Assembly (NCBI RefSeq): GCF_901827175.1
Contig: NZ_LR594662.1
Location: 5,766,001 to 5,830,000 of the forward strand
Origin: Variovorax sp. RA8
GTDB lineage: Bacteria > Pseudomonadota > Gammaproteobacteria > Burkholderiales > Burkholderiaceae_C
Reading direction: 5' to 3'
DNA length: 64,000 nt
The position numbers and the translations under genes were made by a program. The first letter of the stretch is position 1. Each line of letters opens with the position of its first letter. The notes beneath the pieces were generated by a model, which did no database searches, was not told the origin of the DNA, and saw only the letters and a program-made list of their open reading frames with translations. Positions 9,129 to 19,391 of the stretch are shown piece by piece.

Positions 9129-10719
9129 TCAGCCCCTGGCCGGCGTCCGACCGCCGGGCCCGCGGTCCCAGGTGACGGCCGTCACGCCGCGCTCGCGCAG
9201 CTTGTATTTCTGTACCTTGCCGTTCTCGGTGCGCGGCAGGTCAGGCAGCAGGTCGACGTAGCGCGGCAGCGCGAAGTACGGCAGCCGGGTCTCGCAGAAG
9301 GCAAGCAGCTCGGCCGGGTCGAGGCGCTGGCCCTCTCGCGCCACCAGTGCGGCCATCACCTCGTCCTCGGCCAGTTCGGAGCGCACCGGATAGACCGCAC
9401 AGGCGGCGACGCCGGGATGGCTCAGCAGCACCTGCTCGACCTCGAAGGAAGAGATGTTCTCCCCGCGCCGGCGTATCGCATCCTTGATGCGATCGACGAA
9501 GCGAAAGGCCCCATCCGCCTCGCGCACCACACGGTCGCCTGTGTGAAACCAGAGGTTGCGCCAGGCTTCGACCGTCTTCTCCGGCATGTTGAAGTAGCCG
9601 CTCGCGAAGGCATGGGGTTCGTCGGCGCGCAGCAGCAGTTCGCCGGCCTCGCCATCCGGCAGCGCGACATCGTCTTCATTCGCCACGCGCGCCTGGAAGC
9701 CGGGACGCAGCCAGCCCATCACGCCGCCTCGCGGCGAATCGGGCGCGGTGGCGATGGCGAAGTTGGTCTCGGTGGAGCCATAGCCCTCCAGCAGCCGCAC
9801 GCCGGTGCGTTCCAGGAAGGCCCGGCCCGCGGATTCCGGCACGCCGGGCCCCAGCCCGACGCGCACGCGGTGGTCGCGCTCGCCCGACCCTTCGGGCTGC
9901 GCCAGCAGGATGGGCACCATCGCACCCAGCAGGTAGACGACCGTCGCGCCCGAGGCCCGCATCGACGGCCAGAAGCCGGACGCCGAGAAGCGCGGCTCGA
10001 AGACGACTTCGCAACCCGTGATCGCCGCCTGCGCAAAGGTGTTGAGCGCATTGATGTGGAACAACGGCAACGTGGTGCACAGTACGTCCTCGGCGCCCAC
10101 GCCAAGCACATCCGCGCTGTTGACGCCCCACCAGTAGTACTGCGCATGCGGGCACACCACGCCCTTGGCCGGCCCGGTGGTGCCGGACGTGTAGAGGATG
10201 GCCAGGGGATCGCCCGGTTGCATCGCAGCCGGGGGGAGGCCCTCGAGCGCCGCAGGATAGGAAAGCGTGCGCACGTCCGGTGTTGCATCACCGGCGTGCA
10301 CATCCAGCACCCAGATCTCGCGCAGCGAGGTGCGCGCCAGATCCGCGGCCAGCAGGCGCTCGACGAAGGCCGCTTCGATGACCAGCAGCTTCGCCTCGCT
10401 GTTCTGCAGGAAGTACTCGATCTGCGGCCCCATCGAGGCCGTGTTGATCGGCACCATCGCCGCACCCAGCCAGCCGCAGCCTAGAAAGACTTCCAGAAAC
10501 TCGATGCGGTTGCCACTCATCACCGCCACGCGGTCGCCGCGCTGCACGCCGGCTTGCGCCAGCGCCGCGGCACGCCCGCCCGCAGCCCGCTGCGCGTCCG
10601 CGTGCGTCCATGAGCGGCCCGCAATGCGCAGCAGCGGCCGCTCCTCGAAGCGCGCCGCCTGGCGCTCGAGCATCGCAGGCAGCGTGCGTTGCGCCGGCGG
10701 CAGCGGACTGGCAGGGCGC

Positions 10720-10730
<11 letters not shown>
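9129..10730 (-). CDS. AMP-dependent acyl-CoA synthetase/ligase
   Basis: ANL-superfamily adenylating enzyme, 533 residues from the ATG at 10730. P-loop-like motif [10 protein letters not shown] at residues 181-190, the aromatic/acid-site [12 protein letters not shown], the hinge region with [21 protein letters not shown] and [14 protein letters not shown], and the C-terminal lysine segment [16 protein letters not shown]. It activates a carboxylic acid with ATP and CoA. The first 11 nt overlap the end of livF, so it is coupled to the transporter and probably activates the imported acid or a ring-cleavage product. A second ligase of the same family is encoded at 24672-26294. Confidence 0.92.
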
Positions 10731-11451
<721 letters not shown>

Positions 11452-11514
11452 TGGAAGGCCTTCTCGTGGCTCGTCACTTGGGGTTGTATTGCTTCCGCTC
11501 TCTGCGGTCGTGCT

Positions 11515-11544
11515 CCCTCTGCCTCTGCCTCTGCCTCTGCCTCA
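11515..11544. repeat. Hexamer simple repeat (GCCTCT)n
   Basis: About four to five tandem GCCTCT units (last ones degenerating to GCCTCA/GCTTCT) just upstream of livF, outside the inverted arms of the larger element. Non-coding. Confidence 0.85.
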
Positions 11545-11570
11545 GCTTCTGGGCTGAGGTGAGGGCACTG

Positions 11571-12305
<735 letters not shown>

Positions 12306-12307
12306 CC

Positions 12308-14155
12308 TCATACCACGCTCCCCAGATAAGCCGCCTGCACCCGCTCGTCCGCCCGCACCGCCGAAGGCACACCCTCCACCAGCTTGGACCCGAAGTTCAT
12401 CACCACCAGCCGATCCACCAGCTTCATCACGAAATCCATGTCGTGTTCGACGATCAGGATGGTCACGCCCTCCTCGCGCAGCTTGCGCAGCAGGTCGCCC
12501 AGCGCCATCTTCTCCTTGCGCCGCAGCCCCGCGGCCGGCTCGTCGAGCACGAGCAGCACCGGGTCCGCCGCGAGCGCGCGGGCGATCTCCAGGATGCGCT
12601 GCGTGCCCAGCGGCAGGCTGCCCGCGAGCTCGTGCGCGCGCTCGCCCAGGCCGATGCGGTCCAGCTGGCGCTGCGCCTCCTGCAGGATCTGGCGCTCCTC
12701 GGCGCGGTCCAACCGCAGGCCCGCCTTGAGCACGCCCGAACTCGTGCGGGCATACGCACCCAGCGCGACGTTGTCCAGCAGCGTCATGTGCGGGCGCAGC
12801 TTGACGTGCTGGAAGGTGCGCGCCAGCCCCAGCCGCGCCACCTTGCGCTGCGGCATGCCGCCGATGTCGTGGCCGAGGAAGCGCACCTGCCCGGCCGTCA
12901 TCGGCGCGGTGCAGGTCAGCAGGTTGAACATGGTCGACTTGCCCGCGCCGTTGGGCCCGATCAGGCCCATGATCTCGCCGGCCTTCACCTCGAAGCTCAC
13001 GTCGTTGACCGCCACCAGCCCGCCGAAGCGCTTGACAGCCCCCGTGACCGAGAGGATCGGCGAACCGCGCTCGGGCAGCGTGCGATGCGGCAACGGCTCG
13101 ACCGCCGCCAAGGGCTCGCGCGGCGCTTGCGCACGCGCACGCTTGTGGGTCCAGCGCCGCACGAAGCCCATCAGCCCGCCGCGCGCAAAGTGCAGCAGCA
13201 GGATGAAGAGCGTCGCGAAGGCCACGGCCTCCAGTTGCCCGGCACGCTGCGTCAAAAGCGGCAGCACGTCCTGCAGCCCGTTCTTGAGGATCAGCACCAG
13301 CGCCGAGCCGACCAGCGCGCCGGCCAGGTGCCCGAGCCCGCCGGCCACCGCCATCAGCAGGTACTCGATGCTGGCGCGCACGTCGAAGGGCGAGGGGCTC
13401 ACGAAGCGGTTCATGTGCGCATAGAGCCAGCCCGCGAGGCCGGCGAACAGCGCGGCCGTCACGAACAGCGTGAGCCGCACGCGGTAGGCATCGGCCCCCA
13501 CGCTGGCCAGCAGGATGGCGCCGCCGCGCAGGCTGCGGATCGCGCGGCCCGGCCGGGACTGCAGCAGGTTGTGGCTGAACAGCATGGCCAGGCCGACCAA
13601 CGCCCAGATCAGGTAGTAGATGGCGCGCGGATCGGCCAGCGACCAGGTGCCGATGCTGAGGGCCGGGATGTTCGACAGGCCCGTGTGGCGCCCCAGCGCA
13701 TCGACATTGCCGAACAGCATCGCGATCGACAGGCCCCAGGCGATGGTCGACAGCGGCAGGAAGTGCCCGCCCAGCCGGAGCGTGAGCATGCCGATGGCCA
13801 GCGCCGAGAGCCCGGTCAGGCCCAGCGCGAACACCAGCCCCAGCCACGGCGACAGGCCCTGCGCGGTGCTGAGCCAGGCCGTCGCGTAGGCGGCGATGCC
13901 GACGAAGGCCGCCTGCCCGAAGGAAGTCGCCCCGCCGATGCCGGTCAGCAGCACCAGCCCCAGCGCCACCAGCGCACCGATGCCGATGTCGTTGAGCAGC
14001 GAGACCGTGAAGTTGCCGGCGAGCAGCGGCACCAGCGCCAGCACCACGACGGCGAGGCCGATCCACAGCAGGCGCCTGGGGAGGCGCTTCGTCGATGCGC
14101 CTGCCGGCGTGCTGCTCACGGAGACGGCGCCTTCGGTCGTTTGCGCTGTGCTCAT
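12308..14155 (-). CDS. livM-livG: Fused LivM permease - LivG ATPase of Liv-type ABC importer
   Basis: A 615-residue natural fusion. Residues ~25-330 form the LivM permease: about nine membrane segments with the conserved LLTGIGGATSFGQAAFVGIAAY and the EAA-like cytoplasmic loop. A basic/proline linker (~335-370) follows, then the LivG ATPase with Walker A GPNGAGKST, LARTFQHVKL, signature LPLGTQRILEIARAL, Walker B LLVLDEPAAGL and EHDMDFVMKLVDR. Separate genes are usual, but this fusion recurs in proteobacterial aromatic-acid importers. It overlaps livH by 4 nt (ATGA). It carries an imported substrate across the inner membrane together with LivH and LivF. Confidence 0.94.
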   Translation of the reverse strand: MSTAQTTEGAVSVSSTPAGASTKRLPRRLLWIGLAVVVLALVPLLAGNFTVSLLNDIGIGALVALGLVLLTGIGGATSFGQAAFVGIAAYATAWLSTAQGLSPWLGLVFALGLTGLSALAIGMLTLRLGGHFLPLSTIAWGLSIAMLFGNVDALGRHTGLSNIPALSIGTWSLADPRAIYYLIWALVGLAMLFSHNLLQSRPGRAIRSLRGGAILLASVGADAYRVRLTLFVTAALFAGLAGWLYAHMNRFVSPSPFDVRASIEYLLMAVAGGLGHLAGALVGSALVLILKNGLQDVLPLLTQRAGQLEAVAFATLFILLLHFARGGLMGFVRRWTHKRARAQAPREPLAAVEPLPHRTLPERGSPILSVTGAVKRFGGLVAVNDVSFEVKAGEIMGLIGPNGAGKSTMFNLLTCTAPMTAGQVRFLGHDIGGMPQRKVARLGLARTFQHVKLRPHMTLLDNVALGAYARTSSGVLKAGLRLDRAEERQILQEAQRQLDRIGLGERAHELAGSLPLGTQRILEIARALAADPVLLVLDEPAAGLRRKEKMALGDLLRKLREEGVTILIVEHDMDFVMKLVDRLVVMNFGSKLVEGVPSAVRADERVQAAYLGSVV

Positions 14156-15207
14156 TGGTCCACCTCCTCTTCTTCCTCTTCCGCATGCACGCTCATGAAG
14201 GAGCGCAGCATCAGCACCGGGATCAGCAGGCTGAAGACGATCACGTCCTTCAGCGCGCCGCTCCAGAAGGAGGCGAAGCTCTCGACCACGCCCACCGCCA
14301 GCGCGCCGATGGCGGTCATCGGGTAGCTCACCAGGCCGCCGATGATCGCCGCCACGAAGGCCTTGAGCCCGATGATGAAGCCCGAGTCGTAGTACATGGT
14401 GGTGACCGGCGCGATCAGCACGCCGATCAGGCCGGCCAGCAGCGAGGCGCAGCCATAGGCCAGCAGCGCCGTGCGCGCCGGCCGGATGCCGATCAGACGC
14501 GCACCCACGCGGTTGACTGCCGTGGCGCGCAGCGCCTTGCCGGCGATCGTGCGCTCGAACACCAGGAAGAACAGGCCGCTGAGCACGACCGCCGATGCCA
14601 CCATCAGGATCACCTGCCCGCTGACCGTGAAGCCGTCGCCCAGCGGGAGCGAGCCGCTGGCCAGGGGCTGCGTGCGCGAGCCCTCGGGCCCGAAGAACAG
14701 CAGGCCCAGGCCCGACAGCAGGAAGTGCAGCGCCAGCGAGACGATCAGCAGCACCAGCACCGAGGCATCGGCGATCGGCTGGAACACCACGCGCGAAAGA
14801 AGCGGCGCGATCGGCACCACCAGCAGCACCGCCGAGGCGATGTGCAGCGGCGCCGGCACGCCCGGCCGGCTCGCCAGCCAGGCCAGCAGGCAGGGGACGA
14901 GCGGCAACACGCCCCAGCCCAGCAGGGCCTTGGGGATGCGGGCGCTTTCGCCGCGCCGCACCAGGCTGCCGATCTCGGTCGCAAGCGCGAGCGCGGTCAG
15001 CACCAGCACCAGGCCGATGGTGGGCGGCACGCGCCCGGTTTCGAAAGCGGCCAGCGACAGCGCGGCAAAGGCCGCGACATCGCCGAAGGGCACGAAGACC
15101 ACGCGCGTGACCGAGAAGATCAGCACCAGCCCCAGCCCGGCCAGGAGATAAACGGCGCCGTTCGCCAGGCCATCGATGCCCAGGATCAGTGCCACGTCGG
15201 GTGTCAT
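14152..15207 (-). CDS. livH: Liv-type ABC transporter permease (LivH)
   Basis: Inner-membrane permease of 351 residues, about 50 longer than E. coli LivH, with N-terminal GLANGAVYLLAGLGLVLIFSVTRVVFVPFGD and the conserved C-terminal region ALRATAVNRVGARLIGI...VAAIIGGLVSYPMTAIGALAVG. Extra hydrophobic sequence (residues ~75-135) accounts for the extra length. The C-terminus is a short acidic tail with six consecutive Glu. It lies 40 bp after a substrate-binding protein gene and overlaps livM-livG by 4 nt. Confidence 0.93.
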   Translation of the reverse strand: MTPDVALILGIDGLANGAVYLLAGLGLVLIFSVTRVVFVPFGDVAAFAALSLAAFETGRVPPTIGLVLVLTALALATEIGSLVRRGESARIPKALLGWGVLPLVPCLLAWLASRPGVPAPLHIASAVLLVVPIAPLLSRVVFQPIADASVLVLLIVSLALHFLLSGLGLLFFGPEGSRTQPLASGSLPLGDGFTVSGQVILMVASAVVLSGLFFLVFERTIAGKALRATAVNRVGARLIGIRPARTALLAYGCASLLAGLIGVLIAPVTTMYYDSGFIIGLKAFVAAIIGGLVSYPMTAIGALAVGVVESFASFWSGALKDVIVFSLLIPVLMLRSFMSVHAEEEEEEVDQ

Positions 15208-15247
15208 TGAGGAGTCCTCCGCTTCTTTCCGCTGCAGCCCGGGGGCT

Positions 15248-16408
15248 TCAGTTGGCGAGCTTCCACTGGCCGTTCTCGAGCTTCACGATCACGCGCGCGC
15301 GCTCGTCCACGCCGTAGAGATCGCCCGGCTTGAAGTTGTAGACCCCGTGCGTGCCCACCACCTCCTTGGTGCTGGCGATCGCGTCGCGCAGCGACAGCCT
15401 GAACTCGGGCGTGCCCGGCTCGCCCTTGGCGCGCGCCGCAGCGTTGGTGAACACCAGCCAGCCGTCGAAGGAGTAGGCCGAGAAGGCGTCGCTGGTGGGC
15501 GCGTTGTTGACCTTCTGGAAGGCGGCGCGGAAATCCATCGCGATCTTCTTGGTCGGGTAGTCGTTCGGCAGCTGCTCGGCCACGATCACCGGCCCGGTGG
15601 GCATCAGCGCGCCCTGGCCGGCAGCGCCGACCACGCGCACGAAGTCGGGGTTGATCAGGCCGTGCTGGCCGTACATCGGGCCCTTGAAGCCGCGCTCGCT
15701 CAGCGCCAGGAAGGGCAGCGCGCCCGGCGTGCCGGCGCCGCCGGTCATCACCGCATCCGGCTTCATCGCCAGCAGCTTGAGCACCTGGCCGGTGACGGAC
15801 GCGTCGGCCCGCGCATAGCGCTCGTTGCCCAGCACCTTGATGCCGGCCGTGGGCGCCGCCTTCATCAGCGCGTTGTAGACCAGATCCCCCCAGGCGTCGG
15901 AGAAGCCGATGTAGCCCACGGTCTTGACGCCGTCCTTCTTCATGCGCTCGACCACCGCGTCGATCATCAGCTGCGTGGGCTGCGCGACGGTGAAGACCCA
16001 GCCGTTCTCCGCCGGGTCGAGCTGGATCGGCGTGAGGCCGATCATCGGCACCTTCGCATCGCGGCCCACCTGCGCCATCGCGATCGCGGCCGGCACGCCG
16101 GAGGTGCCCATCAGCACATCGACCTTCTCCTCGTCCACCAGCTTGCGCGCGTTGCGGCCGGCGGTGGTCGGGTCGGAGCCGTCGTCGAGCACGATCAGCT
16201 GAATCTTGCGGCCGTTGACCTCGCCCTTGTAGGCCAGCGCGGCCTGCATGCCCTTGGCGTAGGGAACGCCCAGCGACGAGTTCGGACCGGAGAGCGAGAC
16301 GCTCAGCCCCACCTTGAGATCGGCCGCGAATGCGGTCATCGCGAATCCGGCGGCAAGGGCCGTGGCCAGCGCGTTGCGCGCCAGGGTCTTCATCAAGCTC
16401 TTCGTCAT
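15248..16408 (-). CDS. Liv-type periplasmic substrate-binding protein (copy 1)
   Basis: A 386-residue exported solute-binding protein. The signal peptide (residues 1-29) ends AMTAFAA before DLKVGLSVSLSGPNSSLG. The body is a type-I periplasmic-binding fold with GRNARKLVDEEKVDVLMGTSG and ADASVTGQVLKL, and the C-terminus is GVYNFKPGDLYGVDERARVIV. A GAGGAG ribosome-binding site precedes the ATG at 16408. It is one of three paralogues in this operon and the one directly before the permease genes. Family relatives in catabolic loci bind aromatic acids rather than branched-chain amino acids; specificity here is inferred only. Confidence 0.93.
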   Translation of the reverse strand: MTKSLMKTLARNALATALAAGFAMTAFAADLKVGLSVSLSGPNSSLGVPYAKGMQAALAYKGEVNGRKIQLIVLDDGSDPTTAGRNARKLVDEEKVDVLMGTSGVPAAIAMAQVGRDAKVPMIGLTPIQLDPAENGWVFTVAQPTQLMIDAVVERMKKDGVKTVGYIGFSDAWGDLVYNALMKAAPTAGIKVLGNERYARADASVTGQVLKLLAMKPDAVMTGGAGTPGALPFLALSERGFKGPMYGQHGLINPDFVRVVGAAGQGALMPTGPVIVAEQLPNDYPTKKIAMDFRAAFQKVNNAPTSDAFSAYSFDGWLVFTNAAARAKGEPGTPEFRLSLRDAIASTKEVVGTHGVYNFKPGDLYGVDERARVIVKLENGQWKLAN

Positions 16409-16440
16409 GTCGTGGCTCCTCGAGGGGTGGGTGGGATAGG

Positions 16441-16905
16441 TCAGATGAACAACTGGATGGCCGGCAGCGCGCCGCCTGCGTTGAGCAGGTCGATGCGCTT
16501 CTGGCGGATCAGGAAACTCTCGCCGTGCCGCACCAGCAGGTGGCGGCAGGTGCCGGCGAGCAGCAATTGCTCTTCGCCGCGCGCCTCCACATAGATGAAG
16601 GGCGTCGCGAGCGCGAGGCCGGTCTCGTCGTCCTGCTCGATCACGGAGCGCTGCAGCACATGCTGGCAATGGCTTCGGGGATGCTGCGAGTGGGCGCGCG
16701 GATTCTTCAGGCGCTCGATGCGCAGCTGCAGCAGCAGCCGGTCCTCGTAGGCGATGGAGTTGTGCGAGAGCGGATCGGCCTGCGCGGCACCCTGCAGCGG
16801 CACCCAGTAGTGGCCATCCTCGGCGAAGAGCGCGAGCCAGTCGTCGAAGCGAGCGGCATCGAGCAGGGCCGCCTCGTGCGCGACGAAGTCCTGGGCCTGC
16901 GTCAT
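16441..16905 (-). CDS. Aromatic-ring-hydroxylating dioxygenase, small (beta) subunit 1
   Basis: A 154-residue beta subunit of a Rieske non-heme-iron dioxygenase (NTF2-like cone fold). Typical features are the N-terminal helix VAHEAALLDAARFDDWLALFAEDGHYWVPL, the central IERLKNPRAHSQHPRS segment and the C-terminal KRIDLLNAGG...QLFI. It is structural; the metal centres are on the alpha subunit. The ATG overlaps the alpha-subunit stop by 4 nt. Its closest relative in the window is the beta subunit at 26302-26781. Confidence 0.93.
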   Translation of the reverse strand: MTQAQDFVAHEAALLDAARFDDWLALFAEDGHYWVPLQGAAQADPLSHNSIAYEDRLLLQLRIERLKNPRAHSQHPRSHCQHVLQRSVIEQDDETGLALATPFIYVEARGEEQLLLAGTCRHLLVRHGESFLIRQKRIDLLNAGGALPAIQLFI

Positions 16906-18218
16906 GCCGAAGGCTCCGTCATGTATCTGGCCCAGGCACGGAACTGGTTGCGCATCAGCAACTCGTTGGTGCCGTTGGTGCTGATCGTGTCCTGCGCGAG
17001 CTCGGCCGGATCGAAGTTGCGATGCAGGCTGACCCACTCGTTGCCCTCGGCCGCCAGGCCTCGCTGCATGCTTTCGAACAGGTGCACGTCGTCGTGCGCC
17101 ACCACCGACATGGGCGAGAAGACCAGGCGGTTGTACGTCATCGCGCGCTCGAAGAGCAGATCGGGTGCGCCCGCTGCGCGGAAGCTCCAGGCCTCGATCA
17201 GCGTGCGGTTCGCGGCCAGCGGCCGGATCACCCGGATGGCCTGCGGCGAACCCTTGACCGAGAGGCTGGGGAAGAGCACCGAGTTCTGCGGCGAGCGCTG
17301 CAGGATCTCCATCGCCCGCTCGGCGCCGTGCGCCTCGCGCATCGCGGCCTCGTAGTCGGGCAGCTGCGCGTAGTTCGAGTGGATGCTGAAGTTGATGCCC
17401 AGCACGCTGTGGCCGTTGGCGAACACACGCCCGCCCATCCTGTCGAAAAAGTCGTAGCCCGAGCCGAAAGGCAGGATCTGCTCCATCGCCATCGGCTTGG
17501 GCTCATCCGGCGAGCGGCCCTGCCACAGCGCATCGGCCGCCTGCGTGGCGGACTCGTGCGTGGACATCGGATGCACCGTATCGTTGATGTTCTCGAGGTA
17601 CATCTTCCAGTTGCAATGGATGATGTTGCGCAGCACGCCGCCGCCAACCGAGAGCCGGCCTTCGGGCGAGCGCTCGACCATGTTGTCGATGGCGCCCAGC
17701 ACCTCGCCGAAATAGTCCTCGAAGCGCGGGCCCCGCTCGGCGAGCCGCACGAACACGAAATCGCGGTAGACCGCCGTGTTCTTCAGCTCGACCAGCCCGC
17801 GCCCCGATTCGCATTCCTTCAGGCGCGTGCCCTCGTAGCCTGACTTCAGCGGGATCGCCAGCGGCGCGCCGTCCAGCTTGTAGGTCCAGGCGTGATAAGG
17901 GCAGCGGAAGAACTTGCCGGCATTGCCGCTCTCGTCCGTCACCAGCCGGCTGCCCTTGTGCGCGCAGCGGTTGTAGAACACGCGCACCGCGCCATCAGCC
18001 TGGCGCACCATCATCACGGGGCGGCCGGCGAGCTCCAGCGCCCAGTAGTCGCCGGGGTTCGGCACCTGGCTCGCGTGCCCCACGTAGAGCCAGGTGTTGG
18101 CGAAGAAGCGCTCCTGCTCCAGCGCGAACAGTTCCTCGCTCAGGTACAGATCGCGGTGCACGCGGTCGTCCTGGACCAGCGCGCGAATGGCGTCGGGTCG
18201 GTCGCGATAGGTGTTCAT
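16902..18218 (-). CDS. Aromatic-ring-hydroxylating dioxygenase, large (alpha) subunit 1
   Basis: Catalytic subunit of a two-subunit Rieske dioxygenase, 438 residues. Rieske [2Fe-2S] ligands are Cys85 and His87 (RCAHKGS) and Cys106 and His109 (CPYHAW). The mononuclear iron site is in NDTVHPMSTHES with His216 and His221, and Asp213 as the likely electron-transfer bridge. It inserts O2 into an aromatic substrate using electrons from a reductase; the only reductase in the island is at 28109-29092. It is encoded between binding-protein genes (28 bp after one). It may correspond to an iad-locus dioxygenase, but assignment to indole-3-acetate is inference. Confidence 0.94.
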   Translation of the reverse strand: MNTYRDRPDAIRALVQDDRVHRDLYLSEELFALEQERFFANTWLYVGHASQVPNPGDYWALELAGRPVMMVRQADGAVRVFYNRCAHKGSRLVTDESGNAGKFFRCPYHAWTYKLDGAPLAIPLKSGYEGTRLKECESGRGLVELKNTAVYRDFVFVRLAERGPRFEDYFGEVLGAIDNMVERSPEGRLSVGGGVLRNIIHCNWKMYLENINDTVHPMSTHESATQAADALWQGRSPDEPKPMAMEQILPFGSGYDFFDRMGGRVFANGHSVLGINFSIHSNYAQLPDYEAAMREAHGAERAMEILQRSPQNSVLFPSLSVKGSPQAIRVIRPLAANRTLIEAWSFRAAGAPDLLFERAMTYNRLVFSPMSVVAHDDVHLFESMQRGLAAEGNEWVSLHRNFDPAELAQDTISTNGTNELLMRNQFRAWARYMTEPSA

Positions 18219-18246
18219 CGCCGGGCGGCCTGTTCTTCCGGCGCGA

Positions 18247-19389
18247 CTAGGGCACCAGCTTCCACTGGCCCTTTTCCATGCGCACCACCACCACGGCGCG
18301 CTGGTCGGAGCCATAGCGGTTGTCGGGCTTGAAGTTGTAGACGCCGTGCGTGCCCACCAGCTCCTTGGTACTCACGATGGCATCACGCAGCGCCGTGCGA
18401 TAGGCCGGCGTGCCGGGCTCGCCCTTGGCGCGGGAGGCGGCATCGGCGAGCAGCAGGTAGGCGTCGTAGGTGTAGGAGGAGAAGGCGTCGGTCGGCACCG
18501 CACCGTGCACCTTCTGATAGGCGCTGCGGAAGTTCATCGACACCTTCTTGATCGGGTTGTCGGCCGGCAGCTGGTCGGCCACCAGCACCGGGCCGCTGGG
18601 CACCTGCAGGCCTTCGATCGAGGCCCCACCCACGCGCACGAAGTCGGCATTGATCAGCCCATGCGTCCCGTAGAGCCGGCCCTTGTAGCCACGCTCGGCG
18701 AGGCCCAGGTAGGGAAGCGCGCCAGGCGTGCCAGAGTTGCCGGCGAACACCGCGTCGGGCCGGCTCGCCATGATCTTCAGCACCTGTCCCGCGACCGAGG
18801 AGTCGGAACGCGCGTAGCGCTCGTTGGCCACCACCTTGATGCCGGCCGCCTCGGCGCTCTTCACCAGCGAGTCGTAGGCCAGGTCGCCCAGGGCGTCGGA
18901 GAAGCCGATGAAAGCCACCGTCTTCACGCCCGACTTCTTCATCTGCTCGACCACGCCGGCCACCATCAGCGGGAAGGGCTGCGAGACCGTCACCGTCCAG
19001 GCGCCCTCGGGCCCGGGAATGGTGACCGGCGTCGGCGAGATCAGCGGCGTGTTGAGCTCACGCGCCACGGCTGCGATGGCCATCGCGTTGGGCACGCCCG
19101 AGCTGCCGATCAGCACGTCGACCTTGTCCTCGGTCACGAGCTTGCGCGCATTGCGGCCGGCGGTGGTGGGGTCGGAGGCGTCGTCGAGCACGATCAGCTC
19201 GACCTTGTGCCCTGCCAGCTGCGGATGCTCCGCGATCGCGGCGCGAATGCCCTTCTCATAGGGAATGCCCAGCGCGGAGACGGGTCCCGACAGCGAGCTG
19301 ATGAAGCCGATCTTGAGATCGGCGGCCGTGGCTTGCGCCGTCGCCAAGGCGATCGCTGTGAGGCCGATGAGACGTGCGATGTTCTTCAT
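18247..19389 (-). CDS. Liv-type periplasmic substrate-binding protein (copy 2)
   Basis: A 380-residue exported binding protein: signal peptide MKNIARLIGLTAIALATAQA-TAA, then DLKIGFISSLSGPVSALGIPYEKG. It has the same fold and landmarks as its two neighbours (TAGRNARKLVTEDKVDVLIGSSG, GVYNFKPDNRYGSDQRAVVVV). The ATG at 19389 is 2 nt after the stop of copy 3; an earlier in-frame ATG would add only METGPLN. Recent tandem duplication with divergence is likely, perhaps to broaden the ligand range of a single LivHMGF complex. Confidence 0.92.
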   Translation of the reverse strand: MKNIARLIGLTAIALATAQATAADLKIGFISSLSGPVSALGIPYEKGIRAAIAEHPQLAGHKVELIVLDDASDPTTAGRNARKLVTEDKVDVLIGSSGVPNAMAIAAVARELNTPLISPTPVTIPGPEGAWTVTVSQPFPLMVAGVVEQMKKSGVKTVAFIGFSDALGDLAYDSLVKSAEAAGIKVVANERYARSDSSVAGQVLKIMASRPDAVFAGNSGTPGALPYLGLAERGYKGRLYGTHGLINADFVRVGGASIEGLQVPSGPVLVADQLPADNPIKKVSMNFRSAYQKVHGAVPTDAFSSYTYDAYLLLADAASRAKGEPGTPAYRTALRDAIVSTKELVGTHGVYNFKPDNRYGSDQRAVVVVRMEKGQWKLVP

Positions 19390-19391
19390 GT

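Noticed and set aside
15248..16669. Longer start for the binding protein at 16669
   Set aside because: The upstream residues are Arg-rich and overlap the dioxygenase beta gene; the ATG at 16408 has a signal peptide and a ribosome-binding site.
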